Source: Acetobacter sacchari
GTDB lineage: Bacteria > Pseudomonadota > Alphaproteobacteria > Acetobacterales > Acetobacteraceae
Assembly: GCF_017377715.1 (NCBI RefSeq)
Contig: NZ_JAFVMF010000007.1
Location: 1 to 64,000, forward strand
Length of the DNA stretch: 64,000 nucleotides
Reading direction: 5' to 3'
In this document: positions 47,601 through 56,393 of the stretch, piece after piece
How the letters are laid out: each line of letters begins with the position of its first letter
How positions within the stretch are numbered: position 1 is the stretch's first letter
The notes under the pieces: model-generated
Database searches by the model: none
What the model saw: the letters and a program-made list of their open reading frames with translations, nothing else
What the model was told of the DNA's origin: nothing
Made by a program: the position numbers and the translations under genes

Positions 47601-49148
47601 GCGCGCCAGCGTATCCCGATCCTGTTGCAGGGTCTTCAACCGCGCGGCGGCGCTGTCGCGCGCAGTCCTGCGTTCCGCATGTCGGGCGCGGGCGGTTTCC
47701 GCCGCGTTGCGGGCGATGGACAGTGCAAGTTGCGCGTCACTGCGACGTTGGGTTGCTTCTTCGAGCGCCCCGCGTTGGGCGGCGAGCGTGGCGATGGCCG
47801 CAGCGATAGCCTCTTCCTGCGCCGTCAGACTTCCCGCATCGGGCAGGTCGGCTTTGAGACTTTCGTAATCGCTATCCAAAGTCGCGCGAGTCTCGACAAG
47901 GCGGTTATGGCGCACGGTGGCGACCTGCAGCCCGGCCTGCGCCTGATCCAGTCTGGCGCGTGCGGCGGAAGCCTCTCCTGTAGCGCGCTCAAGTGTGTCC
48001 AACGCTTCGGCGATCGCCGTCTGCATGGTCGCCGTCGCTCGATCGGCGTCTGCCTGCTTTTCTGGCAGAGCCGCGGTGGCTGCTTCGGTGTCAGCGATCT
48101 CGGCGGTCAGGCGCTGCAGTGTTTCTTGCGCGTCGTTGTGGCGGGCCAGCGCGGCGTCATGGTCAGCCTGGCTCTGCTTCAGTCTTTCGGCGGCGGCGCG
48201 AGCGGTTTCAGCGGCGCGTTCCTCTTCCCGGGCGACGCCTTCGGCGGCGACGCGGCGGCGCTCCAGCGCGGTTCGCGCGGCGTCGGCGGCTTCGCGCAGG
48301 GCGGGGAGGGCTTTTCCTGCTTCGAAGTCGCCGATGACGGAGGTTTCGGCGGCTTCCTCGGCGGCGATCAGCCCCTTGCGGGCTGCGGCCGTCGCTTCGA
48401 TGGCGCGCTCCACCTGTTGGCGCGCGCGGGCATGGAGCAGGGCGAGCAACGAGGTTTCTGATTCGCGCAGCGACGCCGAAATATCCCGATAACGGGCTGC
48501 TTGCTCCGACTGTCCGGTCAACCCTTCGAGGCGGGATTCAAGCTGGGTTCGGAGATCCTCTGCACGGGTGAGATTCGTCTCGGTCGCGCGCAGCTTCAGT
48601 TCGGCTTCATGGCGGCGGGCGTGCAGGCCGGTGATGCCCGCCGCTTCTTCGAGGATAGTGCGGCGTTCTTCCGGGCGCGCGCCGACCAGCATGGCGACGC
48701 GGCCCTGACTGACCATAGCCGACGATCGTGCGCCGGAGGCGAGGTCCGCGAAAAGCGTCTGTACGTCCCGGCCACGGATGGTTTTGCCGTTCAGGCGATA
48801 ATCGCTGCCTGAGCCGCGTTCGGCGCGGCGGGTGACCTGCAGGTCGTCCACGTCAGCGAACGCTCCGGGGCCAAGTCCCTTGGCGTTTTCGAGCGTCAGC
48901 GTGACTTCGGCCAGATTGCGGGCCGGGCGATTGGCGGTGCCTGCGAAGATCAGGTCGTCCATTTCTCCGCCGCGCAGGGAGCGGGCGGAGGTTTCGCCCA
49001 TCGCCCAGCGCAGGGCTTCCACGACGTTTGATTTGCCGCACCCGTTCGGGCCGACGATCCCGGTCAGGCCGGGAAGGATATCGACGCTGATCGGTTCAGC
49101 GAAACTCTTGAATCCCGCAATGCGGAGCTGGACGAAACGCGCGCTCAT
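44598..49148 (-). CDS. smc: Chromosome segregation ATPase SMC (extra long)
   Basis: The condensin ATPase that organises and segregates the chromosome. Walker A GPNGCGKSN lies at residue ~33, the signature LLSGGEQALTALSL and Walker B PICVLDEVDAPLDD are at the C-terminus, with Ala/Glu/Arg-rich coiled coils between. The hinge region centres near residues 670-790 (VSDLLTVPDGLEAALAAAL, then LVTRAGALWRWDGL). At 1516 residues it is some 300 longer than typical bacterial SMC; the extra length lies in the coiled-coil arms, which have low-complexity Ala-rich sequence. It lies 95 bp downstream of the DsbA-like gene. Confidence 0.95.
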   Translation of the reverse strand: MSARFVQLRIAGFKSFAEPISVDILPGLTGIVGPNGCGKSNVVEALRWAMGETSARSLRGGEMDDLIFAGTANRPARNLAEVTLTLENAKGLGPGAFADVDDLQVTRRAERGSGSDYRLNGKTIRGRDVQTLFADLASGARSSAMVSQGRVAMLVGARPEERRTILEEAAGITGLHARRHEAELKLRATETNLTRAEDLRTQLESRLEGLTGQSEQAARYRDISASLRESETSLLALLHARARQQVERAIEATAAARKGLIAAEEAAETSVIGDFEAGKALPALREAADAARTALERRRVAAEGVAREEERAAETARAAAERLKQSQADHDAALARHNDAQETLQRLTAEIADTEAATAALPEKQADADRATATMQTAIAEALDTLERATGEASAARARLDQAQAGLQVATVRHNRLVETRATLDSDYESLKADLPDAGSLTAQEEAIAAAIATLAAQRGALEEATQRRSDAQLALSIARNAAETARARHAERRTARDSAAARLKTLQQDRDTLARRKAETEAGLVPEEARAAFATALAEAESQRAAAGAALEAAEVERAAAGAALVEARARAQEDNTIRAAAADALRAAEAALRRAEQEAATLSRDLQVAIRDEVPDDVLSTAQTARAAEEQRLSEIEQTLEAADRAQSEATTTAREHDAALGALKAEQTRVRAQAEGLAEALKGGEEQDAGGAPVSDLLTVPDGLEAALAAALAEGLDAPEALASPNAPRNWRDLPPLAAPPPLPPEATPLAALVTAPDVLTRALSLAGLVEDADAERLASGLAAGQCLVTRAGALWRWDGLHMRAGLPSAAALRLAQRRVLREAEQRLQDLAASLPEAERLAADAVRTAQDASDAVKAARATRAAVEAALGKARSQEADVARRHGAAKARLDAVRPQHERATQAQEAARQTLAEAQQTQGALPDPAALRAAHDGARERDQRAAQAETARRTERQRAEQALDAARKRAQETEARHGSAEARLATILPELARLSDEVATAEAAIAAAESALGEAADPQAAATALQAAEAETRAADVALTEARAAAETAEASGEAARATHRATQELSLELGARISALEPRRAAMEQELLEAREALEAARRDVATSEASAVDPANVETLRERVTALRAEEQAARELRATLLAEAGSLATRVTALKASISEWTAREASTRTALNDVEARVQAASGEHATVSALPAEAQRLRESSASALAEAEAVFLAADSARDAAETRIRNAQDERRRAEAALAAAREDVLRSEGKSEQARAILDQLLAETPEPPLAPVSDLTESAETSLRRKIARLTREREDMGPVNLRADIEAQEAQTHIDTIQREHGELETAIARLRGSIGALNKEGRERLMAVFTQVDQHFQSLFSRMFGGGRAHLGLVGSDDPLQAGLEIYAQPPGKKLATLSLLSGGEQALTALSLIFAVFRCNPAPICVLDEVDAPLDDANVGRFCALLGDMASEAGTRFLVVTHHQLTMAHMDRLFGVTMQERGVSRVLSVDLERASAMAGSQTREEAHA

Positions 49149-49243
49149 GGATGGAAATCACCGTCCGCCACAAAGCTGGAATGCGGCGGTGCGCAGGGCG
49201 GGCGAGCGCGACGTGCGGGGAGCGTTCAAGGGGCGCGCGAGCC

Positions 49244-49888
49244 TTACTGCGCCGCGTGGACGCCGACGGCCTTTTCGGCGTCGGCGACTTTCTGGGCGAA
49301 CGCGTCATAGGTCAGCTCGCCCTGACGGTACACGTCGTCGTTGAAGCGGAAGGTCGGCGTGCTGTCGATCTTGTACGCGGCTTCGGCCCGGTTCTGCTCG
49401 GCGAGGATGGCGTTTTGCAGGGTGACGTCGTTGACGACGCGGTCGAAATTATCGGCCGACATCCCGGCGAGCGCCGACATCTTGCGAAGCTGGTCCTCGG
49501 GGTTGCCATCCTGAACGAACGCCCAGCGATCCTGGTTGGACAAGAGAGAGAGAACGAACGCTTCGTAACGCTCCGGCGGCAGCGCCCGCGCGACCTGCGC
49601 AGCCATCAACGCCACGCGATCGAGCGGGAAATCGCAGAAGACATAGCGGATGCGGCCCGCGTCGATCAGCTTCTTACGGATGTCGGGGAACACGTCCATC
49701 GCGAAGCGCGCGCAGTGAGTACAGGTCAGGGAGAACCATTCCTCCACCACGACCTTGGCGTTCGCGGAGCCGAACGAGCGTTGGGCCATGCGCGGATCGA
49801 CGGCGTCGGCCAGTGCGAATCGTGGCGCAAGCGTAGCTGCGGGCGCGGACAGACTGGCGGCGAGAAGGACGCGGCGGGAAAGCTGCAT
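49244..49888 (-). CDS. DsbA-family thiol oxidoreductase
   Basis: A 214-residue thioredoxin-fold protein. It starts with an export signal (RRVLLAASLSAPAATLAPRFALA), so it is periplasmic. The redox motif is CTHC in SLTCTHCARF near residue 57, and the cis-Pro loop is STPTFRF near residue 185. This fits the DsbA/DsbG-like thioredoxin_4 group common upstream of smc in alphaproteobacteria. It likely makes or isomerises disulfides in exported proteins. Confidence 0.88.
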   Translation of the reverse strand: MQLSRRVLLAASLSAPAATLAPRFALADAVDPRMAQRSFGSANAKVVVEEWFSLTCTHCARFAMDVFPDIRKKLIDAGRIRYVFCDFPLDRVALMAAQVARALPPERYEAFVLSLLSNQDRWAFVQDGNPEDQLRKMSALAGMSADNFDRVVNDVTLQNAILAEQNRAEAAYKIDSTPTFRFNDDVYRQGELTYDAFAQKVADAEKAVGVHAAQ

Positions 49889-50103
49889 GGATTCAGGCTC
49901 CGGCGTAGACGGTTCTCGGGCGCGGCGGTCGCGTCCGTTCGGGGGGGCTGGCGAAACTGGCTTAGCTCATGGCCGCACCGGGAGGGGAGCGTCAAGACTG
50001 CGCGACGATGGCTCGCTTCCCGCTGTACTGGCTGTCGCCACAATTCGGCGGCATGATGCGCATGCGCCGGGTCACGGCGTCCTGGCAGTTTAGGATTATA
50101 TCG

Positions 50104-50484
50104 ATGCGTAAAGTTCTGACGGCGACTCTCGCCGTAACCATGATGGCGGGTTCACTTTCCGTCGCCAACGCCGAACCCGGCGGCTGCATCAAATATGGCG
50201 CGGCGGGCGCTGTTGGCGGTCATCTGGCTAATCACGGCGTGCTCGGGGCCGTCGGCGGCTGCGTGACCGGCATGTATGTCCGTCACAAATACCGCAAGGA
50301 AGCGAAGGCGAAGGCCGCTCTGTACGATCAGGAGCATCCGGGCGTGAAAGGGTCGTACGCTCAGAAGGCGACCGCCTACGACGTCGAGCACTCGGCGCAG
50401 CCTGGAAACATGGGCTCGGCGGCTCAACCGGGCGTCCAGTCGTCGCCCGGGCCAGGGGCGGATACGACGTCGACACATATGTAA
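50104..50484 (+). CDS. Exported glycine-zipper-like protein
   Basis: A 126-residue protein from ATG 50104 with AGGA upstream. Residues 1-23 form a Sec signal (VLTATLAVTMMAGSLSVANA). A Gly/Ala segment (GAAGAVGGHLANHGVLGAVGG) forms a glycine zipper that may insert in or line a membrane. A basic helix (KYRKEAKAKAAL) and a disordered Gly/Ser/Pro tail follow. Function unknown; divergent from the DsbA-like gene. Confidence 0.7.
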   Translation: MRKVLTATLAVTMMAGSLSVANAEPGGCIKYGAAGAVGGHLANHGVLGAVGGCVTGMYVRHKYRKEAKAKAALYDQEHPGVKGSYAQKATAYDVEHSAQPGNMGSAAQPGVQSSPGPGADTTSTHM

Positions 50485-50727
50485 AATTGTAAGCGTCGAG
50501 ACGCGGGTGGATCTTTTTCCCGCGTAGCTGCTCCATCGTGGCTGGGTCTCAAAGATCCGGAGACGGTGGAGAGGGTTGCTTACGGGGTCCCATCAAGGAG
50601 GCTTGCTCTGACGCAGCCTCCGACCTTTTTCCGTAATCGCCGGTCTCCGCGTACGGTGATCGAATCTGCGTCGCCCAGGGCGTCGCGCCGCAGACGGCAT
50701 GGCCCCTTAAATGCCACTCTTTGGCGA

Positions 50728-52242
50728 TTACAGTGTATGGGGTTGTGCGTTGTCCAGCCAGGGAACATCCGGGACGCCGTGGGCCGCGCGCCATGCGTCT
50801 ATGGCTGTTCTGTCCAAGGCTGAAATCGTCGCGACATAGGCGTCGGCGACGAACTTCTCGCCAGCGTCCGCATAGTGCGGAATATCTTCGCCCCGCGCCT
50901 GTCTCTGGGCAATGTCCGCCACGATGAGTGCAAGCACTGTGGGCGGCGTTGCGCGCTTGATGAACCTGAAGCCCTCCCACCCCAAAATGGCTTCGCGATC
51001 AAGCTCCACATGTGACGATATGGATTGGCCGGGCTTTGGCGGCAGGCAGCAGACAGCCTTGCCGGAATGCGGGCTGCGCAATCCGATATCGCCTTGTTCA
51101 CCATGCGAAAGCCTGAATGACAGAACCGAAGAAACGCGGCAATCGCGGGTAAGGTGCAGGGAGACGACAGGCTCCGTTGCGACCAGATAGACAACGTCTG
51201 GCTGCGCTTCGACGATGAGGGCGGAGAGTGTGACCAGACCTGTTTCCGCTTTGGGGGATCGCGTCTGGACGATGCTTCCGGTGCGGGCGTCGTAGCACAG
51301 TTGCATTCCCTCGCCGGTATGCAACTCCAATTGACGGAAGGCGGGCGAGAGAGACGAGGTCGCGACGACTGCCTGATCCGTCATGCGGTGCGGGAAGACG
51401 AGGGCGAGGGCGCGTCGTGCGAGAGAGTTCTGCACGCTGTGGACGATCTGGAACATTCGCCAGTGTCGTGCGTCGAGGCCCGGGGAGAACACGTTGTTTG
51501 TGTCGTGATAGACGAAGAGTCCGATATTGACCCGAGCTTCTCGCAGATCGCTGCGTCGCGCCACCTTCCTTACGTAGTGCTCAGCACTGCGGACGATGTA
51601 ATGGCGGACCGTTGCGACGCTCCAGTCCGGGCGTCCGGCAATGCGTTCGGGATATTCGCCCGACCACTCCACGTCTTCGCCGGAAGGAAGCACGTAACGA
51701 CCGCGCACATGAAAGCGATGGGGGTTCATGTATTCGGTCGCCGTGGCTTTCGGGCGAATGAAGGATTTGACGATACTGTTCTCTTCCAGATCCTCGGTCG
51801 AATGACTCAGGTAGCTTTCAAATACGTTCGGCGTTGACGGTTTGAGGACGTGGCCGCCGCTGCCGAAGCAGGTCCAGTTGATGGCGATTCCGTCAACGTC
51901 CGGATAACGGGCGAGGAAATCGTGAACGTTCTCGCCTGATTTGATGTCGAGATATTCGTCGGCGTCGAGGAAGGCGACTCAGTCGAATTCGGCGCGCACC
52001 TCTTCCAGTGCGGCCATATACGTCAAATTCTGGCGTTGATTGAAGCGCAGCGCCGGAAGGGCTTTGCGGCAGCGGACGTCCACCGACCACGCCGCCGCTT
52101 GCACGAGTTCACGTGTTCCGTCGGTTGAGTCGTCGTCGTAGACGAATACGGTATCGAAACCGATGGCGAAGTGCCATGCGAGCCACCAGACGATGTCCTC
52201 CACTTCGTTTTTTACGAAAAGGACGGCAGCGACTTTCGTCAT
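50728..52242 (-). pseudogene. GT2-type glycosyltransferase gene with one in-frame TGA
   Basis: A single 505-codon frame is open from ATG 52242 to 50728 except for TGA at 51981-51979. The N-terminal part (AAVLFVKNEVEDIVWWLAWH, YDDDSTDGT) and the segment just after the stop (VAFLDADEYLD) are the start and metal-binding DxD region of a family 2/92-like glycosyltransferase. Relatives have Trp at the stop position (FDWVAFLDADE), so a single TGG to TGA change explains it. The remainder stays in frame for 333 more residues with no other stop, so the lesion is recent, a sequencing error, or read through. The C-terminal half is not recognised. Confidence 0.75.
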
Positions 52243-52475
52243 TTAAAATCCTGGAGAGATAAAGCGTCAAAGAGGGCAGGGACTGCTCTTGGGCACATTA
52301 TTGAACATTGGGAAGGGGGAAACGGAATTGTATCATTAATAATATTTGTATAAAAATTTATATTTATGGATGTTTATAGAATATGAGTATCGATTTTCAA
52401 TCTACTCCGGGTTTCAGTCAAGCATGAGCGCTATTGGCCGCAGGGCGCTTACACATGCAGGTCGCCAGATCCCTC
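52243..52475. other. AT-rich intergenic segment
   Basis: A 233-bp stretch between the interrupted glycosyltransferase and epmB. Positions 52325-52400 are markedly AT-rich (ttaataatatttg, aaaatttatatttatgg) for this genome and probably hold the glycosyltransferase promoter. No gene seen. Confidence 0.5.
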
Positions 52476-53573
52476 TCACGCCGCTCCCAGAGCGTGAGTC
52501 TGCCCGGACGGATCGACGATCACGCCGGATTCGAGGTCGACATAATCCGGCCCGAGCGGCGCCTTGCCATGGCCGCCCGGGATATCGAGGACGTAAGTGG
52601 GCCATGCGAGACCCGTCACGCGACCACGCAGCGATGCGAGCAACGCACGTCCTTCCTCGATGGGCACATGAAACCGCGCGGTGCCGGGCGCCCGGTCCAG
52701 CTGGTGGAGGTAGTAAGGCTTGACGCGCCGCTCGACCATGGCTCGGAACAGGCCTTCCAACGCCATGCTGCTGTCGTTGACTCCGCGCAGCAACACGGAC
52801 TGACCGAGCACGGGAACGCCTCGGCGGATGATCGTGCGTATGGCGACGTCGCCAGCCTGCGTGAATTCGCGGGCGTGATTGGCGTGCAGCGCCAGCCAAA
52901 GCGCGCGGTCGGTCTCCAGCGCGTCAAGCAACTCGCCGTTGATCCGTTCGGGCGCGGCGAGGGGAACGCGGCTGTGAATGCGTATGGTGGTGATGTGCGG
53001 AATTGCGTTCAGTCGCGCCATGATGGTCGAGAGGCGCCGTGGAGACAGCATCAGCGGATCGCCGCCGGTCAGAATCACTTCGCGGATTTCGGCGTGATCG
53101 GACAGCCAGCCAAGAGCGCGATCCAGATCTTCGTCGCCGAGCAGGCCGCCATCCGGGCCGACATGTTCCCGGCGGAAGCAGAACCGGCAGTAAAGCGGAC
53201 ACACCAGAAGCGGCTTGAGCAACGCTCGGTCGGCGTAACGTCGCACGATGCCCGGCACAGGCGACAGCGCGTCGTCGGCGATAGGATCGGCGTCCTCGTC
53301 GGGAGACAGAATCAGTTCGTCGGCGTGCGGTATGACCTGCAGGCCGATCGGATCGTCCGGACGCTCGATCAGGGCGCGAAAGGTGTCCGGAATGGCGGTG
53401 GCGTAGCGTTGGGACACTCGGGTTACGTCCGCGAGGGCGTCGCGGTCGATCAGCCCCGATTCGAGCAGGTCCCCCGGTGTGCGCAACGTCCGTTGCGCGC
53501 GGGCGGCGTTGCGGGCGTGCGACTGCGTCGGCGCCTCGTGACGGGCGTCGGGAGATATGGAGGCCTCGGGCAT
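52476..53573 (-). CDS. epmB: EF-P (R)-beta-lysine 2,3-aminomutase
   Basis: A 365-residue radical-SAM/PLP aminomutase of the KamA/EpmB family that makes (R)-beta-lysine for elongation factor P. The iron-sulfur motif is C125-x3-C129-x2-C132 in VCPLYCRFCFRR, followed by EVILTGGDPLM, and the PLP-type C-terminal LDIPGGHGKAPLG with its lysine. The divergent gene is epmA, which supports the EF-P role over free lysine metabolism. Confidence 0.93.
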   Translation of the reverse strand: MPEASISPDARHEAPTQSHARNAARAQRTLRTPGDLLESGLIDRDALADVTRVSQRYATAIPDTFRALIERPDDPIGLQVIPHADELILSPDEDADPIADDALSPVPGIVRRYADRALLKPLLVCPLYCRFCFRREHVGPDGGLLGDEDLDRALGWLSDHAEIREVILTGGDPLMLSPRRLSTIMARLNAIPHITTIRIHSRVPLAAPERINGELLDALETDRALWLALHANHAREFTQAGDVAIRTIIRRGVPVLGQSVLLRGVNDSSMALEGLFRAMVERRVKPYYLHQLDRAPGTARFHVPIEEGRALLASLRGRVTGLAWPTYVLDIPGGHGKAPLGPDYVDLESGVIVDPSGQTHALGAA

Positions 53574-53853
53574 GAGCGGTCTTTACCGTTCCCGGCCCCG
53601 CGCGCGCAACCGCGCGGACGAAAGGCGGCGTTGCGGTCGCTTGAGGCTGCGGCGATAAGGGGCGGTTTCGAGACCTGCGCCTGCGCAGCAGGCGTCTTTC
53701 ACTAGTCTGCTTTCGGTCGTTCTGGCGTAAGGAGATACGAGGCGTGCGGCCGTGGGTCGACGTGGGCCGGGGGCATCTGGCGCAAGGAAAACCTGAGTGG
53801 GATCGGTGGCGTCGCGTAATTATTGCGAGCGCCGGAGAGCAGGGGGGCTAGTC

Positions 53854-54891
53854 ATGGAAAGCGGCGGCGCAGGCCAGAAGGGACGGTCTCCAGCCGCGGT
53901 CGGAGCGCGAACAGCCCCGGACAGGATCGCCGAGCGCCTTCCTCTGCTCCGCAGGCGCGCCCTGCTGGTGCGCGCGGTCCGGGCGTTCTTCGATGGGCGC
54001 GGATATCTGGAGGTCGAGACGCCCTATGCCGTTCCGGCGCCGGGCGAGGAGACGCATCTATACCCGTTCGCTACGCGGCGTGAGTTTCCGGACGGCGGCG
54101 TGGAGGATCTGTTCCTCCACACCAGCCCCGAATTTGCGATGAAACGCATCGTCGCGGCGACAGGGCTGCCGGTCTTTCAGCTCGCTCGCGTATGGCGGAA
54201 TGGCGAAGGAAGCGATCTGCACGCGGCCGAGTTCACCATGCTGGAATGGTATCGGCCGGGGGCCTCTCTCGCTTCGCTAATGGATGAGACGGAGGCGCTG
54301 ACGCGCCTCGCTCTGCCGCTGACGATCCATCGGGGCGGTCGGGACATTCCCATCGACTTGCCATTCGAGAGGCTGACGGTCGCGGAGGCGTTTCATCAGT
54401 ATGTCGGCGCCGACGTGCTCGAAACGGCCGAGGATGCGGCGGGGCTTGCGGCGCAGGCCGGTTGCGTCCTGCGGGACAGGGAGACGTGGGAGGATCTGTT
54501 TTTCCGTCTGCTTCTCGAACGTGTGGAGCCTGTCATCGGGCGTGACCGTCCGACCTTTCTGACCCACTGGCCGGTAAGTCAGGCGGCGCTGGCGCGTGTC
54601 TGTCCTGACGATCCGCGCGCGGCCCTGCGCTTCGAGCTTTATATAGGCGGGGTCGAGCTTGCGAACGCCTTTGAAGAGCTGACTGATGCGACAGAGCAGA
54701 GACGTCGCTTCGGTATCGACCGAGGGCGTCGCAGGTCGCTTTATCCATCACGCCCGGACTGGCCGCTCGACGAAGCCCTTCTCGACGCGCTGCCAGATAT
54801 GCCGCCGACCTCCGGCATCGCGCTCGGCTTCGACCGGCTGGTTATGCTCGCGACCGGAGCGCCACGACTTGCTGATATCTTGTGGCTTTAG
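53854..54891 (+). CDS. epmA: EF-P lysine ligase EpmA
   Basis: A 345-residue class II LysRS paralogue without the anticodon-binding domain, which attaches beta-lysine to elongation factor P to relieve stalling at poly-proline. Class II motifs are visible: GYLEVETPYAVPAPGEETHL, FLHTSPEFAMKRI, FQLARVWRNGEG and the C-terminal GIALGFDRLVML. ATG 53854 is behind a G-rich ribosome-binding site. It is divergent from epmB; the efp gene itself is not in the window. Confidence 0.94.
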   Translation: MESGGAGQKGRSPAAVGARTAPDRIAERLPLLRRRALLVRAVRAFFDGRGYLEVETPYAVPAPGEETHLYPFATRREFPDGGVEDLFLHTSPEFAMKRIVAATGLPVFQLARVWRNGEGSDLHAAEFTMLEWYRPGASLASLMDETEALTRLALPLTIHRGGRDIPIDLPFERLTVAEAFHQYVGADVLETAEDAAGLAAQAGCVLRDRETWEDLFFRLLLERVEPVIGRDRPTFLTHWPVSQAALARVCPDDPRAALRFELYIGGVELANAFEELTDATEQRRRFGIDRGRRRSLYPSRPDWPLDEALLDALPDMPPTSGIALGFDRLVMLATGAPRLADILWL

Positions 54892-55009
54892 GGATTTCGC
54901 GTAACTTAGGCGCGCGCCAGTCGTTAGGAAATTCAGAGCCGCTACCGGCGCGGCTCCGCCGGACGGGCGCGCCGGCGTTGAGCATAGACAACCAGTGAGG
55001 GGCGAGCTG

Positions 55010-55447
55010 ATGAAATCCAAGCGTCTCTGCGCAGTGGCGGCGGCGGCCGTCCTCACAGCCTGTTCATCCGGCCCGAGCGCCGAACAGCGCGCCCAGCTCA
55101 ATACGCTGATCGGCAAGACCGAGGTCGACGTGATCCGCGCCTATGGCGTACCGACGCGAACCTTCCAGGCATCTGGCCACACCTTCCTCGCCTACATCGA
55201 CAACCAGACCAGTTACTCGCCAGGAACCGGCAGCGCCTGGGGCTGGGGCTGGGGCGGTAGCCCCGGTTGGGGCGGCGGCGGCTGGGGCTGGGGCGGCGGC
55301 ATGGGCGGCTGGGGTAATGGCTGGGGCGGCGGTTGGGGCGGCGGCGGCGGAATGCCGCCCAGCTACTACAACAGCTCCTGCCAGACGACTTTTGAACTCG
55401 CCAACGGCGTAGTGTCCGGTTGGACGATGCGCGGCGATGGTTGCTAG
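55010..55447 (+). CDS. Lipoprotein with Gly/Trp-rich repeat tract
   Basis: A 145-residue protein from ATG 55010 with GAGGGGCGAG upstream. The signal ends in lipobox LTAC. An N-terminal folded part (LNTLIGKTEVDVIRAYGVPT, then FLAYID) looks like the SmpA/OmlA-type fold of small lipoproteins. Residues about 80-120 are almost only Gly and Trp (repeats like GWGWGG), then a Cys-containing end (YYNSSCQTTFEL...GDGC). The repeat is GC-rich at the DNA level and may vary in length. Function unknown. Confidence 0.75.
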   Translation: MKSKRLCAVAAAAVLTACSSGPSAEQRAQLNTLIGKTEVDVIRAYGVPTRTFQASGHTFLAYIDNQTSYSPGTGSAWGWGWGGSPGWGGGGWGWGGGMGGWGNGWGGGWGGGGGMPPSYYNSSCQTTFELANGVVSGWTMRGDGC

Positions 55448-55569
55448 GTCTGCGGTTTGAAACTGGACGCCATGTGCGACTTTCGCTCCGGAGACGGCTT
55501 TACGTCTTCGAAACCGGGCGCGAATACACTCGGCGTGAGCCGTGTCGGTTGTGATGCGGTTGAATATCA

Positions 55570-56319
55570 ATGATTGAAAACGTGAGGAACGGGATGCTGC
55601 CAGGTCTGGCTGGACGGTTCGGCGTGGCGGGGCTCGTCCTCGGAACGGCTCTGTCACTTGGAGGATGCGAAAGTTCCGCGAGGCAGGACCCTTATACGAA
55701 GCCCACCGGCACCTGCTCCTTCATGGCCCCCACGGTGTCCGGCGCCAGAACCTACGCCCCCAAAGGCGCCGCGCCAGACAGCGCGATCGCGTATCCGGAC
55801 CCTGAAACGCCGATCTACTGCGACCGTCCGATCTCCGAATCGCTGATGGCCGCCATCGAACTGGCTGATTATCGCAAGGCCCTGCAGGACGCGGATCTGT
55901 TCAGGCTCCTGCAGCGCAATGGGCCATTCACGGTGTTCGCCATCCCGAACAGCCCACTGGAACATTATTCCACACAGTTCCCGGGCGGAATTCTGGCTCC
56001 GGCGAACGCTCCGGCCCTGAAGGCGCTTCTGTCCTACACGATCGTCGAGGGGAATTGGCCCGCGGTGAAGATCGCACAGGAGATCGCGCATTCGCCGAAC
56101 GGTGCGTTTGCGCTGCCGACCATTGGCGGCGCCTCCATCGTTGCTACGGTCGAGGCGTCGAGCGGTCAGATCGTGCTGTCCAACGGAGCGGGCGTCGTGA
56201 CGCGGCTGTGGGTCACAGGCGCGCCGCAGTCGAACGGGACGCTGTATTTCGTGCAGTCGCTTCTGCCGCCGCCCGCGGTGCACAGCACGCCCGCATCGGC
56301 TCCGGCAGGACGGCGCTGA
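55570..56319 (+). CDS. Fasciclin-domain lipoprotein
   Basis: A 249-residue protein. Signal peptide with lipobox SLGGC near residue 33. The C-terminal ~150 residues resemble a fasciclin (FAS1) domain: YRKALQDADLFRLLQRNGPFTVFAIPN (read in parts), LKALLSYTIVEG and the closing VVTRLWVTGAPQSNGTLYFV. FAS1 domains mediate adhesion. The N-terminal region is linker-like. It is tandem with the Gly/Trp lipoprotein upstream. Confidence 0.82.
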   Translation: MIENVRNGMLPGLAGRFGVAGLVLGTALSLGGCESSARQDPYTKPTGTCSFMAPTVSGARTYAPKGAAPDSAIAYPDPETPIYCDRPISESLMAAIELADYRKALQDADLFRLLQRNGPFTVFAIPNSPLEHYSTQFPGGILAPANAPALKALLSYTIVEGNWPAVKIAQEIAHSPNGAFALPTIGGASIVATVEASSGQIVLSNGAGVVTRLWVTGAPQSNGTLYFVQSLLPPPAVHSTPASAPAGRR

Positions 56320-56393
56320 AACAGCCTTTTCGTCTCGAGCGACGCGGGCCTGCGTTCCGGTAGAAAAAGCAAGCAGCCTGCGGAGGCCCCGTC

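Noticed and set aside
46771..48461. Long Ser/Ala/Arg-rich frames antisense to smc
   Set aside because: Low-complexity reflection of Ala/Glu-rich coiled-coil codons in smc.
51979..51981. Selenocysteine at TGA in the glycosyltransferase
   Set aside because: Relatives carry Trp, not Cys, at this place, and no SECIS-like hairpin was evident just after it.
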